64,000 nt of DNA, taken from contig NZ_CP102931.1 in NCBI RefSeq assembly GCF_024734665.1, positions 6,955,501 to 7,019,500 of the forward strand, written 5' to 3'. The notes under the pieces are model-generated. The model was given only the letters and a program-made list of their open reading frames with translations, searched no databases and was not told the origin of the DNA. Below, in pieces: positions 44,458-53,117 of this stretch. Source of the stretch: Variovorax paradoxus. Lineage in GTDB: Bacteria > Pseudomonadota > Gammaproteobacteria > Burkholderiales > Burkholderiaceae_C. The number at the start of each line of letters is the position of its first letter. Within the stretch, counting starts at the first letter, position 1. Both the position numbers and the translations under genes were made by a program.

Positions 44458-45308
44458 CGACGACGATGCAAAGCGATTTCTGGCGGCGCTTTCGCCGCAA
44501 CAAGGGCGCCGTGGCCGGCATGGTCGTGCTGCTGATCGTGGCAGCGGTCGCATTGCTCGGGCCCTGGCTCGCCACCAACGACCCGTGGGCCATGGTCGAG
44601 CAGCCTTTCGTGCGACCGTGGACCGAGCCCGGCTTCCTGCTGGGCACCGACACGCTCGGGCGCGACATCCTTGCGGGCCTGGTCTACGGCGCGCGCATCT
44701 CGCTGCTGATCGGCGTGGTGTCCACCATCGTGGCGCTGCTGATCGGCGTTACCTTCGGCGCAATCGCGGGCTACTTCGGCGGCTGGATCGATGCGGCGCT
44801 GATGCGCTTCACCGAGCTGTTCCAGGCGGTGCCCAGCTTCGCGCTGGCCATCGTGCTGGTGGCGATCTTCGAGCCTTCGATCAAGTCCATCGTCGTGGCC
44901 ATTGCCATCGTTTCGTGGCCGCCGGTGGCGCGCCTGGTGCGCAGCGAGTTCCTCACACTGCGCCAGCGCGACTTCGTGCAGGCCGCGCTGCTGGCGGGGC
45001 AGTCGACTCCGCGCATCATCCTCACGCAGATATTGCCCAACGCCATGTCGCCCATCATCGTGATGGCCTCGCTGATGGTGGCCACCGCCATCCTGCTCGA
45101 GAGCAGCCTGAGCTTTCTGGGCCTGGGCGACCCGAACCAGATGAGCTGGGGCTACATGGTCGGCGCCGCGCGCACCGTGCTGCGCCAGGCCTGGTGGATG
45201 GCGCTGTTCCCGGGGCTTGCCATCGTGCTGACGGTGCTCGCGCTCAACCTCGTGGGCGAAGGCCTGAGCGACGGGCTCAACACGCGGCTGCACGGAAAGG
45301 GCAAGTAA
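44454..45308 (+). CDS. Dpp/Opp-type ABC permease, second subunit (DppC-like)
   Basis: A 284-residue inner-membrane permease starting MTTTMQSDFWRRFRRNKGAV; the cytosolic basic N-terminus and first helix (GMVVLLIVAAVALLGPWLAT) match DppC. LLGTDTLGRDILAGLVYGAR is the DppC signature, and RQRDFVQAALLAGQSTPRII the EAA loop. The ATG overlaps the DppB stop (ATGA). It pairs with DppB to form the channel energised by the double ATPase gene at 45312. Confidence 0.95.
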   Translation: MTTTMQSDFWRRFRRNKGAVAGMVVLLIVAAVALLGPWLATNDPWAMVEQPFVRPWTEPGFLLGTDTLGRDILAGLVYGARISLLIGVVSTIVALLIGVTFGAIAGYFGGWIDAALMRFTELFQAVPSFALAIVLVAIFEPSIKSIVVAIAIVSWPPVARLVRSEFLTLRQRDFVQAALLAGQSTPRIILTQILPNAMSPIIVMASLMVATAILLESSLSFLGLGDPNQMSWGYMVGAARTVLRQAWWMALFPGLAIVLTVLALNLVGEGLSDGLNTRLHGKGK

Positions 45309-45311
45309 AAA

Positions 45312-46964
45312 ATGAACGCCACCGTGACGCCCATGAAACCCCTGCACCCCGTGCTCGACATCGTCGACCTGAGCATCTCGCTGCCCTCGGGCGCCGACCG
45401 CGCGCTGGCCGTCGAGGGCGCCACGCTCTCCGTGCTGCCGGGCCAGACGCTGTGCGTGGTCGGCGAGTCCGGCTCGGGCAAGTCGATGATCGCCAACGCC
45501 GTCATGGGCCTGTTGCCGCGCCCGCATGTGGCGCCTGTGGCCGGCCGCATCATGTTCGAAGGCCACGACCTGCTGCAGCTCACCGAGCCGCAGATGCGCG
45601 AGCTGCGCGGCCGCCGCATCGGCATGGTGTTCCAGGAGCCGATGACCGCGCTGAACCCGGTGATGCGCATCGGCGAGCAGATCGGCGAAGTGTTCGACGC
45701 GCACGGCAGCGTGCCCGCGGCCGAGAAGCGCCGCCGCATCCTCGCGGCGCTGGCCGACGTGGGCCTGCCCGACCCGGAGCTGCTGATCGACGCCTACCCC
45801 TTCCGCCTCTCGGGCGGCCAGCGCCAGCGCGTGATGATCGCCTGCGCGCTGGTGCTGGAGCCCGTGCTGCTGATCGCCGACGAGCCCACCACCGCGCTCG
45901 ACGTGACCACCCAGGCGCAGATCCTCGCGCTGATCCGCGAGCTGCAGCAACGCCGCGGCACGGCGGTGCTCTTCATCACGCACGACTTCGGCGTGGTCAG
46001 CGAAATCGCCGACCACGTGGTGGTCATGCAGACCGGCCACGTGGTCGAAAGCGGCCCGGCCGCGCAGGTGCTCGGCGCGCCGCAGCATCCCTACACGCGC
46101 AAGCTCATCGCAGCCATTCCCGACGGCCAGGCGCAGACCGTGCCGCACGACGATCTCACGCGCGTGCTGCAGGTGCAGGACCTGTGCAAGACCTACCGTT
46201 CGAGCGGCGGCCTGTTCAAGCGCGGCCGCGCGGTGCAGGCGGCAAAGGACATCAGCTTCGAGCTGCACCGCGGCGAAACGCTGGGGCTCGTGGGCGAATC
46301 GGGCTCGGGCAAGTCGAGCGTGGGGCGCTGCCTGGTGGGGCTCGCGCCTTTCGACAGCGGCCGCATCATCTTCAAGGGCCGCAACCTTGCGCAGGGCCGC
46401 AACTTCCGCAGCGCGGCGGCCGGCAAGATCCAGATGGTGTTCCAGGACCCATATGCCTCGCTCAATCCACGCCACCGCGTGGGTGCAGCCATCGCGGGCG
46501 GGCCCATCGCACAGGGCGTGGGCAAGGCTGAGGCAATGGCGCGCGCCATGGAGCTGCTGCAACTCGTCGGCCTGGGCGCCGATGCGGCGCAGCGCTATCC
46601 GCACGAGTTCTCGGGCGGGCAGCGCCAGCGCATCGGCATTGCCCGCGCGCTCGCGATGCAGCCCGAGCTGCTTGTGGCCGACGAGCCCGTGTCGGCGCTC
46701 GACGTATCGGTGCAGGCGCAGGTGCTGGAGCTCTTCGCGCAGGTGCGCGCGCAGTTCCAGCTCGCGATGGTCTTCATCACGCACGACCTGCGCGTGGCCG
46801 GGCAGATGTGCGACCGCATCGCGGTGATGCAGCGCGGCGAGGTCGTGGAGTACGGCGAGACGCAGAAGGTGCTCAACGATCCGCAGCACGCCTACACGCG
46901 CAAGCTGATCGACGCGGTGCCGCGCCTCGCGCCGCAGGCCGACATGTCTGCGAAGGTGGCCTGA
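45312..46964 (+). CDS. Double ABC ATPase of Dpp-type importer (DppD-DppF fusion)
   Basis: A 550-residue protein with two complete ABC ATPase units. First unit: Walker [11 protein letters not shown] (about 50-59), signature [12 protein letters not shown], Walker [12 protein letters not shown]. Second unit: Walker [11 protein letters not shown] (about 330-339), signature [13 protein letters not shown], Walker [12 protein letters not shown]. This is the DppD/DppF or GsiA layout and forms a complete nucleotide-binding pair in one chain. The gene starts 3 bp after the DppC stop and its stop overlaps the next start by 1 bp (TGATG). Confidence 0.94.
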   Translation: MNATVTPMKPLHPVLDIVDLSISLPSGADRALAVEGATLSVLPGQTLCVVGESGSGKSMIANAVMGLLPRPHVAPVAGRIMFEGHDLLQLTEPQMRELRGRRIGMVFQEPMTALNPVMRIGEQIGEVFDAHGSVPAAEKRRRILAALADVGLPDPELLIDAYPFRLSGGQRQRVMIACALVLEPVLLIADEPTTALDVTTQAQILALIRELQQRRGTAVLFITHDFGVVSEIADHVVVMQTGHVVESGPAAQVLGAPQHPYTRKLIAAIPDGQAQTVPHDDLTRVLQVQDLCKTYRSSGGLFKRGRAVQAAKDISFELHRGETLGLVGESGSGKSSVGRCLVGLAPFDSGRIIFKGRNLAQGRNFRSAAAGKIQMVFQDPYASLNPRHRVGAAIAGGPIAQGVGKAEAMARAMELLQLVGLGADAAQRYPHEFSGGQRQRIGIARALAMQPELLVADEPVSALDVSVQAQVLELFAQVRAQFQLAMVFITHDLRVAGQMCDRIAVMQRGEVVEYGETQKVLNDPQHAYTRKLIDAVPRLAPQADMSAKVA

Positions 46965-47902
46965 TGCCTTGCGTTGCGCTCCTGAGCGATGTGCTCGACA
47001 TGCACTACCTCGCGCCCGCTTTTCGCGAGCATTGCCCCGACATCGATTTGCGCCTTGGGTCCGATCTTGGTCCGCTCGACCAGATCGATGCGGCCGTCTG
47101 CTGGTTTCCGCCGCATGGCCTGCTGGCGAGCCTGCCGCAGCTGCGGCTGGTGCAGTCGTTGGCAGCGGGCGTCGACCACATCACGGCCGACCCCCGGTTG
47201 CCGCGTGCGCTGCCGCTGTGCCGCATCGTCGATCCGGAGATGGCCACGGGCATGAAGGCATACGTGTGTTGGGCCGTGGTCCAGCATCAGCGGCAGATGC
47301 CTGCCTACCTTGCGAGCGCGGCCCGGCGCGTGTGGGAAGAACAACCGATGAGCCCACCCGGGCGCCATCGTGTCGGCATCGCAGGGCTTGGCACCCTGGG
47401 GCTCGCTTGCGCAGAGGCATTGGCCGCCATCGGCTATGCGGTGCGCGGCTGGAGCCGCAGCGCCAAGGCCGAACTGCCAGCCGGTGTCACGGGCTTTCAC
47501 GGCGATGCGCAGCTCGACGAATTCCTCTCGGGCTGCGACACGCTGGTGTGCCTGCTGCCGCTCACGCCGCAGACGCAGGGCTTTCTGGATGCGGACCTGT
47601 TCGCGCGGCTGCCGCGCGGCGCACACCTCGTCAACGTAGGGCGAGGCGCGCATCTGGTCGAAGCCGACCTGCTGCGCGCGCTGGACCTCGGCCAGCTTTC
47701 GGCTGCCACGCTCGACGCCTTCACGCAGGAGCCGCTGCCGGCCGACCACGCCTTCTGGGCTGACCCGCGCATCCTGGTCACGCCGCACATCGCAACGCGC
47801 ACTGACACCTCTGTGATCGCGCGGCAGACACTTCACAACCTCGCGCTCGTGCAGCGCGGCGAGCGGCCCCACACGGCCGTCGACCTCGACCGGGGCTACT
47901 GA
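46964..47902 (+). CDS. 2-hydroxyacid dehydrogenase (GhrA-like)
   Basis: A 312-residue NAD(P)-dependent D-2-hydroxyacid dehydrogenase of the glyoxylate/hydroxypyruvate reductase A type. The Rossmann loop is GIAGLGTLGLA, followed by WSRSAKAELPAGV. Catalytic residues are an Arg in NVGRGAHLVE, a Glu in DAFTQEPLP and a His in VTPHIATRT. The start at 46964 overlaps the ABC ATPase stop by 1 bp. It likely interconverts a 2-oxo acid and a D-2-hydroxy acid derived from the imported substrate; glyoxylate or hydroxypyruvate reduction is the alternative. Confidence 0.9.
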   Translation: MPCVALLSDVLDMHYLAPAFREHCPDIDLRLGSDLGPLDQIDAAVCWFPPHGLLASLPQLRLVQSLAAGVDHITADPRLPRALPLCRIVDPEMATGMKAYVCWAVVQHQRQMPAYLASAARRVWEEQPMSPPGRHRVGIAGLGTLGLACAEALAAIGYAVRGWSRSAKAELPAGVTGFHGDAQLDEFLSGCDTLVCLLPLTPQTQGFLDADLFARLPRGAHLVNVGRGAHLVEADLLRALDLGQLSAATLDAFTQEPLPADHAFWADPRILVTPHIATRTDTSVIARQTLHNLALVQRGERPHTAVDLDRGY

Positions 47903-47956
47903 GCCGCGAGGTTTCTTCTCTATCGCAATTCAAGCAAGAAAAACGGAGCAGGCCCC

Positions 47957-49351
47957 ATGAACGCATCGATTCCAAACGCCGCCCTGCAATCGGCGCACGC
48001 CGAGCGCGCGGCGAACGACATCGCGGCCCATCTGCACCCCTTCACCAACCTCGCGGCGCATCCGCAGGTCGACCCGCTCGTGATCGAGCGCGGCGACGGC
48101 ATCTACGTGCAGGACGACCAGGGCCGCCGCTACCTGGAGGCCATGTCGGGCCTGTGGTGCGTCTCGCTGGGCTTCAGCAACGCGCGCCTGGCCACGGCCG
48201 GCAGCGAGGCGCTGCACACGCTGCCCTGCTATCACACCTTCAACCACCGCTCGAACGCAGCCGCCATCGCGCTGGCCGAGAAGTTGATTGCGATGGCACC
48301 GGTGCCCATGTCCAAGGTGTTCTTCGCCAACTCGGGTTCGGAGGCGAACGACACTGCCGTCAAGCTCGTTTGGTACTACCACAACGCCATCGGCAAGCCG
48401 GCCAAGAAGAAGATCATCGCGCGCCGCAATGCGTACCACGGCGTCACCGTGGCGGCGGCCAGCCTCAGCGGGCTTGTTCCCAACCACCGCGACTTCGACC
48501 TGCCGATCGACCGCATCCTGCATGTCGACTGCCCGCACCACTACCGCTATGCCGAGCCCGGCGAAACCGAAGAGGCCTTCGCCACGCGGCTGGCCGATGC
48601 GCTGGAGCAGCGCATCCTGGCCGAAGGGCCCGACACCGTGGGCGCCTTCATCGCGGAGCCGGTGATGGGCGCGGGTGGCGTGCTGGTGCCGCCGGCCACC
48701 TACTTCGAGAAGGTGCAGGCCGTGCTGCGCAAGTACGAGGTGCTGCTGATCGCCGACGAGGTGATCTGCGGCTTCTGCCGCACCGGCGAGATGTTCGGCT
48801 CCACCACCTTCGGCCTGCGGCCCGACATCCTCACTGCTGCCAAGGCCCTGTCGTCGGGCTATGTGCCGATCTCGGCCGTCATGGTGTCCGAGCAGGTGCA
48901 TGCGGCCGTGGCCGCCAACAGCGGAAAGATCGGCACCTTCGGCCACGGCTTCACCTACTCGGGCCATCCGGTGACCGCCGCGGTGGCGCTCGAAACACTG
49001 CGCATCTACGAAGACGAAAAGGTGCTCGCGCATGTGCAGTCGCTGGCGCCGAAATTCCAGGCCGGCCTGCGCCGCTACACCGGCCATCCGCATGTGGGCG
49101 AGGTGCGCGGTGTGGGGCTGATCGGCGCGATCGAACTCGCTGCCGACCCTGCTACTCGCATGCCCTTCGATCCGGCGATGAAGGCCGGCGCACGGCTGGC
49201 CGAGCTCGCGTTGCAGGAGGGCCTGATCGTGCGCGCCATGGGCGATGCCGTGGCCTTCTGCCCGCCGCTGATCATCACGCCCGCGCAGATCGACGAGATG
49301 TTCGAACGCTTCGACCGCGCGATGGTCCGCTTCGGGGCTTCGCTGGCGTGA
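47957..49351 (+). CDS. Class III aminotransferase
   Basis: A 464-residue PLP-dependent class III (omega-type) aminotransferase. PLP lysine is near K296 in ILTAAKALSSGYVPISAV; ANSGSEANDTAVKLVWYYHN and IADEVICGFCRTGEMFG are family signatures. Beta-alanine, taurine, putrescine and pyruvate-linked enzymes fall in this group; the acceptor cannot be assigned. A ribosome-binding site ACGGAGC precedes the ATG. It is followed with a 4-bp overlap by a DMT-family exporter gene, so the two are coupled. Confidence 0.92.
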   Translation: MNASIPNAALQSAHAERAANDIAAHLHPFTNLAAHPQVDPLVIERGDGIYVQDDQGRRYLEAMSGLWCVSLGFSNARLATAGSEALHTLPCYHTFNHRSNAAAIALAEKLIAMAPVPMSKVFFANSGSEANDTAVKLVWYYHNAIGKPAKKKIIARRNAYHGVTVAAASLSGLVPNHRDFDLPIDRILHVDCPHHYRYAEPGETEEAFATRLADALEQRILAEGPDTVGAFIAEPVMGAGGVLVPPATYFEKVQAVLRKYEVLLIADEVICGFCRTGEMFGSTTFGLRPDILTAAKALSSGYVPISAVMVSEQVHAAVAANSGKIGTFGHGFTYSGHPVTAAVALETLRIYEDEKVLAHVQSLAPKFQAGLRRYTGHPHVGEVRGVGLIGAIELAADPATRMPFDPAMKAGARLAELALQEGLIVRAMGDAVAFCPPLIITPAQIDEMFERFDRAMVRFGASLA

Positions 49352-50262
49352 ACACCGCGAGCACCGCAGTGCTGCTGCGACCGCCGGGCTCCAGGAGCAC
49401 CGGCGTTGCGCTGTTCTTCTGCGCGCTGATGGCCTTTGCGAGCTACGACGCCTTCTGCAAGCACATGCTGCAGTTCTACCCGGCGCCGTTCATCAACCTG
49501 ATGCGCTACCTGTCGGTGATCTGCATCGCCTTTGCCATGCTGCTGCGCCACGGAGACCTGCGCATCTGGCGCGCGCCGCAGAAGAAGCTGCTGCTGTTGC
49601 GCGGCACGATGCTCGCGACGGTGGCCACCTGCTTCATGACGGCGCTGATCTGGATGCCGCTGGCAGAAGCCACCGCGATCTACTTCACCGCGCCGCTGCT
49701 CATGGTGGCGCTGTCGCCCTGGCTGGTCGGCGAACAGGTGCAGCGCAGCCGTTGGGTGGCGGTGAGCGTGGGCTTCGCGGGCATGCTGCTGATCGTGCGG
49801 CCCGGCGGCAATCTGCCCTGGGTGGGCACGGTGCTGATGGCGGTGTCGGCCGTCTGCTATGCGATTTTCCAGCTGCTCACGCGCCGCCTCGCGGGGCTCG
49901 TTGAAAGCCCGGTGCAGTACGCGTACACGGCGCTCGTGTGCCTTGTGGTCACGGCCGTGCCGGCACCCTTCTTCCTGCCGGCCGAGCGGCCTGCCGCCGG
50001 CGCCGTGTTGCTGTTGCTCGCGGGCGGCGCGTGCAGCGGGCTCGCGCAATGGCTGCTGCTGGCTGCCTTCGAGCGCGTCGAGGCCGCGACGCTGGCGCCG
50101 CTCAACTACTTTCAGCTGCTGCTGGCGGTGGCCTTCAGCACCTTCTGGTTCCACAGGCCGCCCGATGCGCTGGCGATGGCGGGCATTGCGCTGATCATGG
50201 CGGCGGGCGTGTACCTGGCACGGCGGCCGATCAAGAATAAGAACCCGATCCCTCTCACATGA
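49348..50262 (+). CDS. DMT-superfamily (EamA) transporter
   Basis: A 304-residue membrane protein with about ten helices in two EamA repeats: GVALFFCALMAFASYDAFCK at the start and LAPLNYFQLLLAVAFSTFWF in the second repeat. It starts at a GTG (49348) that overlaps the preceding stop codon. EamA proteins export amino acids, metabolites or sugars. Here export of a pathway product or of a toxic amine is the inferred role. The C-terminus is basic (RRPIKNKNP). Confidence 0.88.
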   Translation: MNTASTAVLLRPPGSRSTGVALFFCALMAFASYDAFCKHMLQFYPAPFINLMRYLSVICIAFAMLLRHGDLRIWRAPQKKLLLLRGTMLATVATCFMTALIWMPLAEATAIYFTAPLLMVALSPWLVGEQVQRSRWVAVSVGFAGMLLIVRPGGNLPWVGTVLMAVSAVCYAIFQLLTRRLAGLVESPVQYAYTALVCLVVTAVPAPFFLPAERPAAGAVLLLLAGGACSGLAQWLLLAAFERVEAATLAPLNYFQLLLAVAFSTFWFHRPPDALAMAGIALIMAAGVYLARRPIKNKNPIPLT

Positions 50263-50275
50263 CGAGACAAACACC

Positions 50276-51016
50276 ATGGCTTTTTCTTCTTCCACTGCCG
50301 ACAGCGCCGGCTTCGAGTCCGTCGAGGCGCAAGACCTCGTCGGGCTGGTCGAAGCGCAGCTGACTCGCGCGATCGTCGAGGGGCGCCTTGCGCCCGGCAG
50401 CCGCATCGTCGAGGCCGAGATCGCGCGCCGCATGGGCGTGAGCCGCGCCCCGGTGCGCGAGGCCGCGCGCCGGCTCGAACGCCAGGGCGTGCTGGTCGCG
50501 CGGCCGCGCCACGGCTTCGCGGTGCGCACCATCAGCGTCCAGGAGATCGACGACCTGTTCGAAGTGCGCATCAGCCTGGAAATGACATCCGTCGAACTGG
50601 CCTGCCGCAAGGCCGACGACGCGGGGCTGCAGCGCCTGCGCGCGCTGGTCGACGGCATGGTGCGCGAGGCGCCCACGCAGCCGCAGCACGTGCGCATCGC
50701 GACCGACCTGGCCTTTCACACGCTGATCTGCGAGCTCTCGGGCAACGCGCACCTGCACCGCATCTTCTCGAACACGCAGACCGAGATGCAGATGATCATC
50801 GCGCTGATCGACGCGGTCTACCACGACCCCGAGACCATGGCCAACACGCACTACCCGATCGTCGATGCGCTGATGAGCCGCGATGTCGATGCTTCGCGCC
50901 TGGCCATGCGCGAGCACCTCGACGACGCCTGGCAGCAGGTGCGCGCGCTGTTCGTGAAGCAGCACGGCACGGTTTCTCCATCTACCCCGACTCCAACGCA
51001 AGGACCCGCGCGATGA
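50276..51016 (+). CDS. GntR-family regulator with FCD domain
   Basis: A 246-residue GntR/FadR-type repressor. The winged helix is GSRIVEAEIARRMGVSRAPV, then REAARRLERQGVLVARPRHG. The C-terminal FCD domain (about 90-220) has VRISLEMTSVELACRKADDA and ends with a helical bundle with histidines for metal/ligand binding (HTLICELSGN, THYPIVDALM). It lies at the centre of the run and overlaps the deacetylase gene by 4 bp, so it probably controls the downstream enzymes. Its ligand is unknown. Confidence 0.92.
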   Translation: MAFSSSTADSAGFESVEAQDLVGLVEAQLTRAIVEGRLAPGSRIVEAEIARRMGVSRAPVREAARRLERQGVLVARPRHGFAVRTISVQEIDDLFEVRISLEMTSVELACRKADDAGLQRLRALVDGMVREAPTQPQHVRIATDLAFHTLICELSGNAHLHRIFSNTQTEMQMIIALIDAVYHDPETMANTHYPIVDALMSRDVDASRLAMREHLDDAWQQVRALFVKQHGTVSPSTPTPTQGPAR

Positions 51017-52041
51017 AGATCGTCTACAGCGACGCCCACAAGGACCACGACCCACAGCTCTTCATGGTGCGCGGGCGCCTCAAGCGCAGCAACGAACAGC
51101 CCGAGCGCGCCTTCCGCCTGCTGTCGGCGGTCGAACATGACGGCCACGAGGTCATCGGGGCTGAAGACTTCGGCGCAGGCCCGCGTGCCGCGATCCACAC
51201 GCCCGAGTACCTGCGCTTCCTCGAGACGGCCTATGCGCGCTGGCGGCTGCTGGACGACCCCTCCGACGAGGTCATGCCCAACATCCACCCCTTTCCGGGA
51301 GAGCCCTGCACCTACCCGGAGAGCGTGGTCGGGCAGGCCGGCTACCACATGGGCGACAACGCCTGCTCCATCGGCCCGCACACCTGGGCCGCGGCCGTGG
51401 GCTCGGCCCACGTGGCCACGCATGCGGCGCAACTGGTGCTGCAGGGCGAGCGCGCAGCCTATGCGCTGTGCCGCCCGCCGGGCCATCACGCGTACGCAGA
51501 CCGGGCCAACGGCTTCTGCTACCTGAACAACACGGCCATCGCCGCGCAGCAGCTGCGCGCGGCGCACGACCGCGTGGCAGTCCTCGACATCGACGTGCAC
51601 CACGGCAACGGCACGCAGGGCATCTTTTACCGCCGCGCCGACGTGCTGACGATTTCGCTGCACGGCGATCCGCGCAACTTCACGCCCTTCTTCACCGGCT
51701 ACGCGCACGAGCGCGGCGAGGGCGCGGGCCTGGGCTACAACATCAACAAGCCGCTCGCGTTGGGCACCGACATCGATGGCTACCTGCCCGCGCTGCGCGA
51801 TGCCTGCGAGAGCATTCGCGCCTTCGCGCCCGGCGCGCTGGTGGTGGCGCTGGGCCTGGACACGCACGAGCGCGATCCCTACAAGGGAATGAAGATCACC
51901 ACGCCGGGCTTCGCGCAGCTGCTCGCCGAGATCGCGCGCCTGGGCTTGCCGACCGTGCTGGTGCAGGAGGGCGGCTACCTCTCCGACGACCTGGGCCCCA
52001 ACCTCGCCAGCGCGCTGCGCGGCTTCGCGGGCGCCGCATGA
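51013..52041 (+). CDS. Histone-deacetylase-like acetylpolyamine amidohydrolase
   Basis: A 342-residue arginase/deacetylase-fold zinc enzyme of the AphA branch. RPPGHHAYADRANGFCYLNN holds the catalytic His pair; LDIDVHHGNGTQG holds zinc Asp and His; GLDTHERDPYKGM holds a second zinc Asp; QEGGYLSDDLGPN holds the catalytic Tyr. AphA homologues remove acetyl groups from acetylpolyamines and N-acetyl-lysine-like compounds. It overlaps the GntR gene at its start and the kinase gene at its end (4 bp each), so it is one coupled set. An N-acetyl-amino compound entering the pathway is the inferred substrate. Confidence 0.9.
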   Translation: MKIVYSDAHKDHDPQLFMVRGRLKRSNEQPERAFRLLSAVEHDGHEVIGAEDFGAGPRAAIHTPEYLRFLETAYARWRLLDDPSDEVMPNIHPFPGEPCTYPESVVGQAGYHMGDNACSIGPHTWAAAVGSAHVATHAAQLVLQGERAAYALCRPPGHHAYADRANGFCYLNNTAIAAQQLRAAHDRVAVLDIDVHHGNGTQGIFYRRADVLTISLHGDPRNFTPFFTGYAHERGEGAGLGYNINKPLALGTDIDGYLPALRDACESIRAFAPGALVVALGLDTHERDPYKGMKITTPGFAQLLAEIARLGLPTVLVQEGGYLSDDLGPNLASALRGFAGAA

Positions 52042-53117
52042 CGGCAGCGGACGGGTTCGACGACGCGGAAGTCCTGAGCGAAGGCTCGCCCGAACTCGAC
52101 GCCGAATGGGTGCGCGCGTTCGCGCTGCGCCACTACGGCATCGAGGGCGAGATGCGGCCGCTGACCGGCGAGCGCGACCGCAACTACCGCCTTGAATCGG
52201 CACTGACCGGTGAGCGCTTCATGCTGAAGATCTCGCACCCGAGCGAAACACCGCTGGTGGCGGACTTCCAGACCCAGGCGCTGCTGCACATCGCGGCTGC
52301 CGACGCGGGGCTGCCTGTGCAGCGCATCGTGCCCACGAGCGAGGGCCAGCCCTCGCTGCTGTGCGATCCGGGCGACGGCCTGCCGCGCGTGGCACGGCTC
52401 TTCAGCTACCTGCCGGGCCTGCCCTTGCCCGAAGCACCGCGCACCGCCGCGCAGCAATTGAACCTTGCGCGCACGCTGGCCCGGCTCGACCTCGCGCTGC
52501 GCGACTTCGACCATCCGGCCGGCGCGCTCGCGCTGCCCTGGGACATCCAGCGCGCCGACAGCGTGCGCGGCCTGCTCGCGCACATCGACGATCCGCAGCG
52601 GCGCGCGCTGGCCGGGCGCTCGCTCGACCGCTTCGAGCGCGATGCCAAGCCTGTGCTGGGGGGCCTGCGCACGCAGCCCATCCACAACGACTTCAACATC
52701 TACAACGTGCTGGTCGACCCCGCCGATACCGACCGCATTGCCGGCATCCTCGATTTCGGCGACATGGTGCGCGCGCCGCTGATCGACGATCTGGCAGTGG
52801 CCGCGGCCTACCAGCTCGATCCGGCGGGTGATGCGCTGGCCGGCATCGTGCCCTTCATTGCCGCGTACAACGACGTGCTGCCTCTGACGCGTGAAGAAGT
52901 CGACGTGCTGTTCACGCTCATCACCGCGCGGCTCGTGATGGTGGTGGCCATCAGCGGCTGGCGCGCCGCGCGCCATCCCGACAACGCGGCTTACCTGCTG
53001 CGCAACAACGCACTTTCGTGGGCCCGCCTGCAGGCCTGCGAACACATCGGCAACGACGCCGCGAGCGCCGCCTTCCGGCGCGCCTGCGGCATGAACGAGA
53101 GTCACGCAAATGCCTGA
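52038..53117 (+). CDS. Aminoglycoside-phosphotransferase-fold kinase, hydroxylysine-kinase-like
   Basis: A 359-residue small-molecule kinase. Catalytic loop HNDFNIYNVLVD (about 216-227, D218) and metal-binding ILDFGDMVRAPLIDDLAVAA, both close to hydroxylysine kinase (AGPHD1 type) patterns. It phosphorylates a hydroxylated amine or amino acid. It is placed between a deacetylase and a phospholyase-like PLP enzyme that overlaps it by 8 bp. In vertebrates and in fused bacterial proteins, this kinase and this PLP lyase act in sequence on 5-hydroxylysine. Homoserine, choline or ethanolamine kinase activity is the alternative. Confidence 0.82.
   Translation: MTAADGFDDAEVLSEGSPELDAEWVRAFALRHYGIEGEMRPLTGERDRNYRLESALTGERFMLKISHPSETPLVADFQTQALLHIAAADAGLPVQRIVPTSEGQPSLLCDPGDGLPRVARLFSYLPGLPLPEAPRTAAQQLNLARTLARLDLALRDFDHPAGALALPWDIQRADSVRGLLAHIDDPQRRALAGRSLDRFERDAKPVLGGLRTQPIHNDFNIYNVLVDPADTDRIAGILDFGDMVRAPLIDDLAVAAAYQLDPAGDALAGIVPFIAAYNDVLPLTREEVDVLFTLITARLVMVVAISGWRAARHPDNAAYLLRNNALSWARLQACEHIGNDAASAAFRRACGMNESHANA

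Noticed and set aside
44421..46889. An 822-codon open frame antisense to the Dpp permease and ATPase genes
   Set aside because: It is a shadow of the strongly coding + strand; its translation is His/Arg/Ala-rich with no family pattern, as is usual for antisense frames in high-GC DNA.
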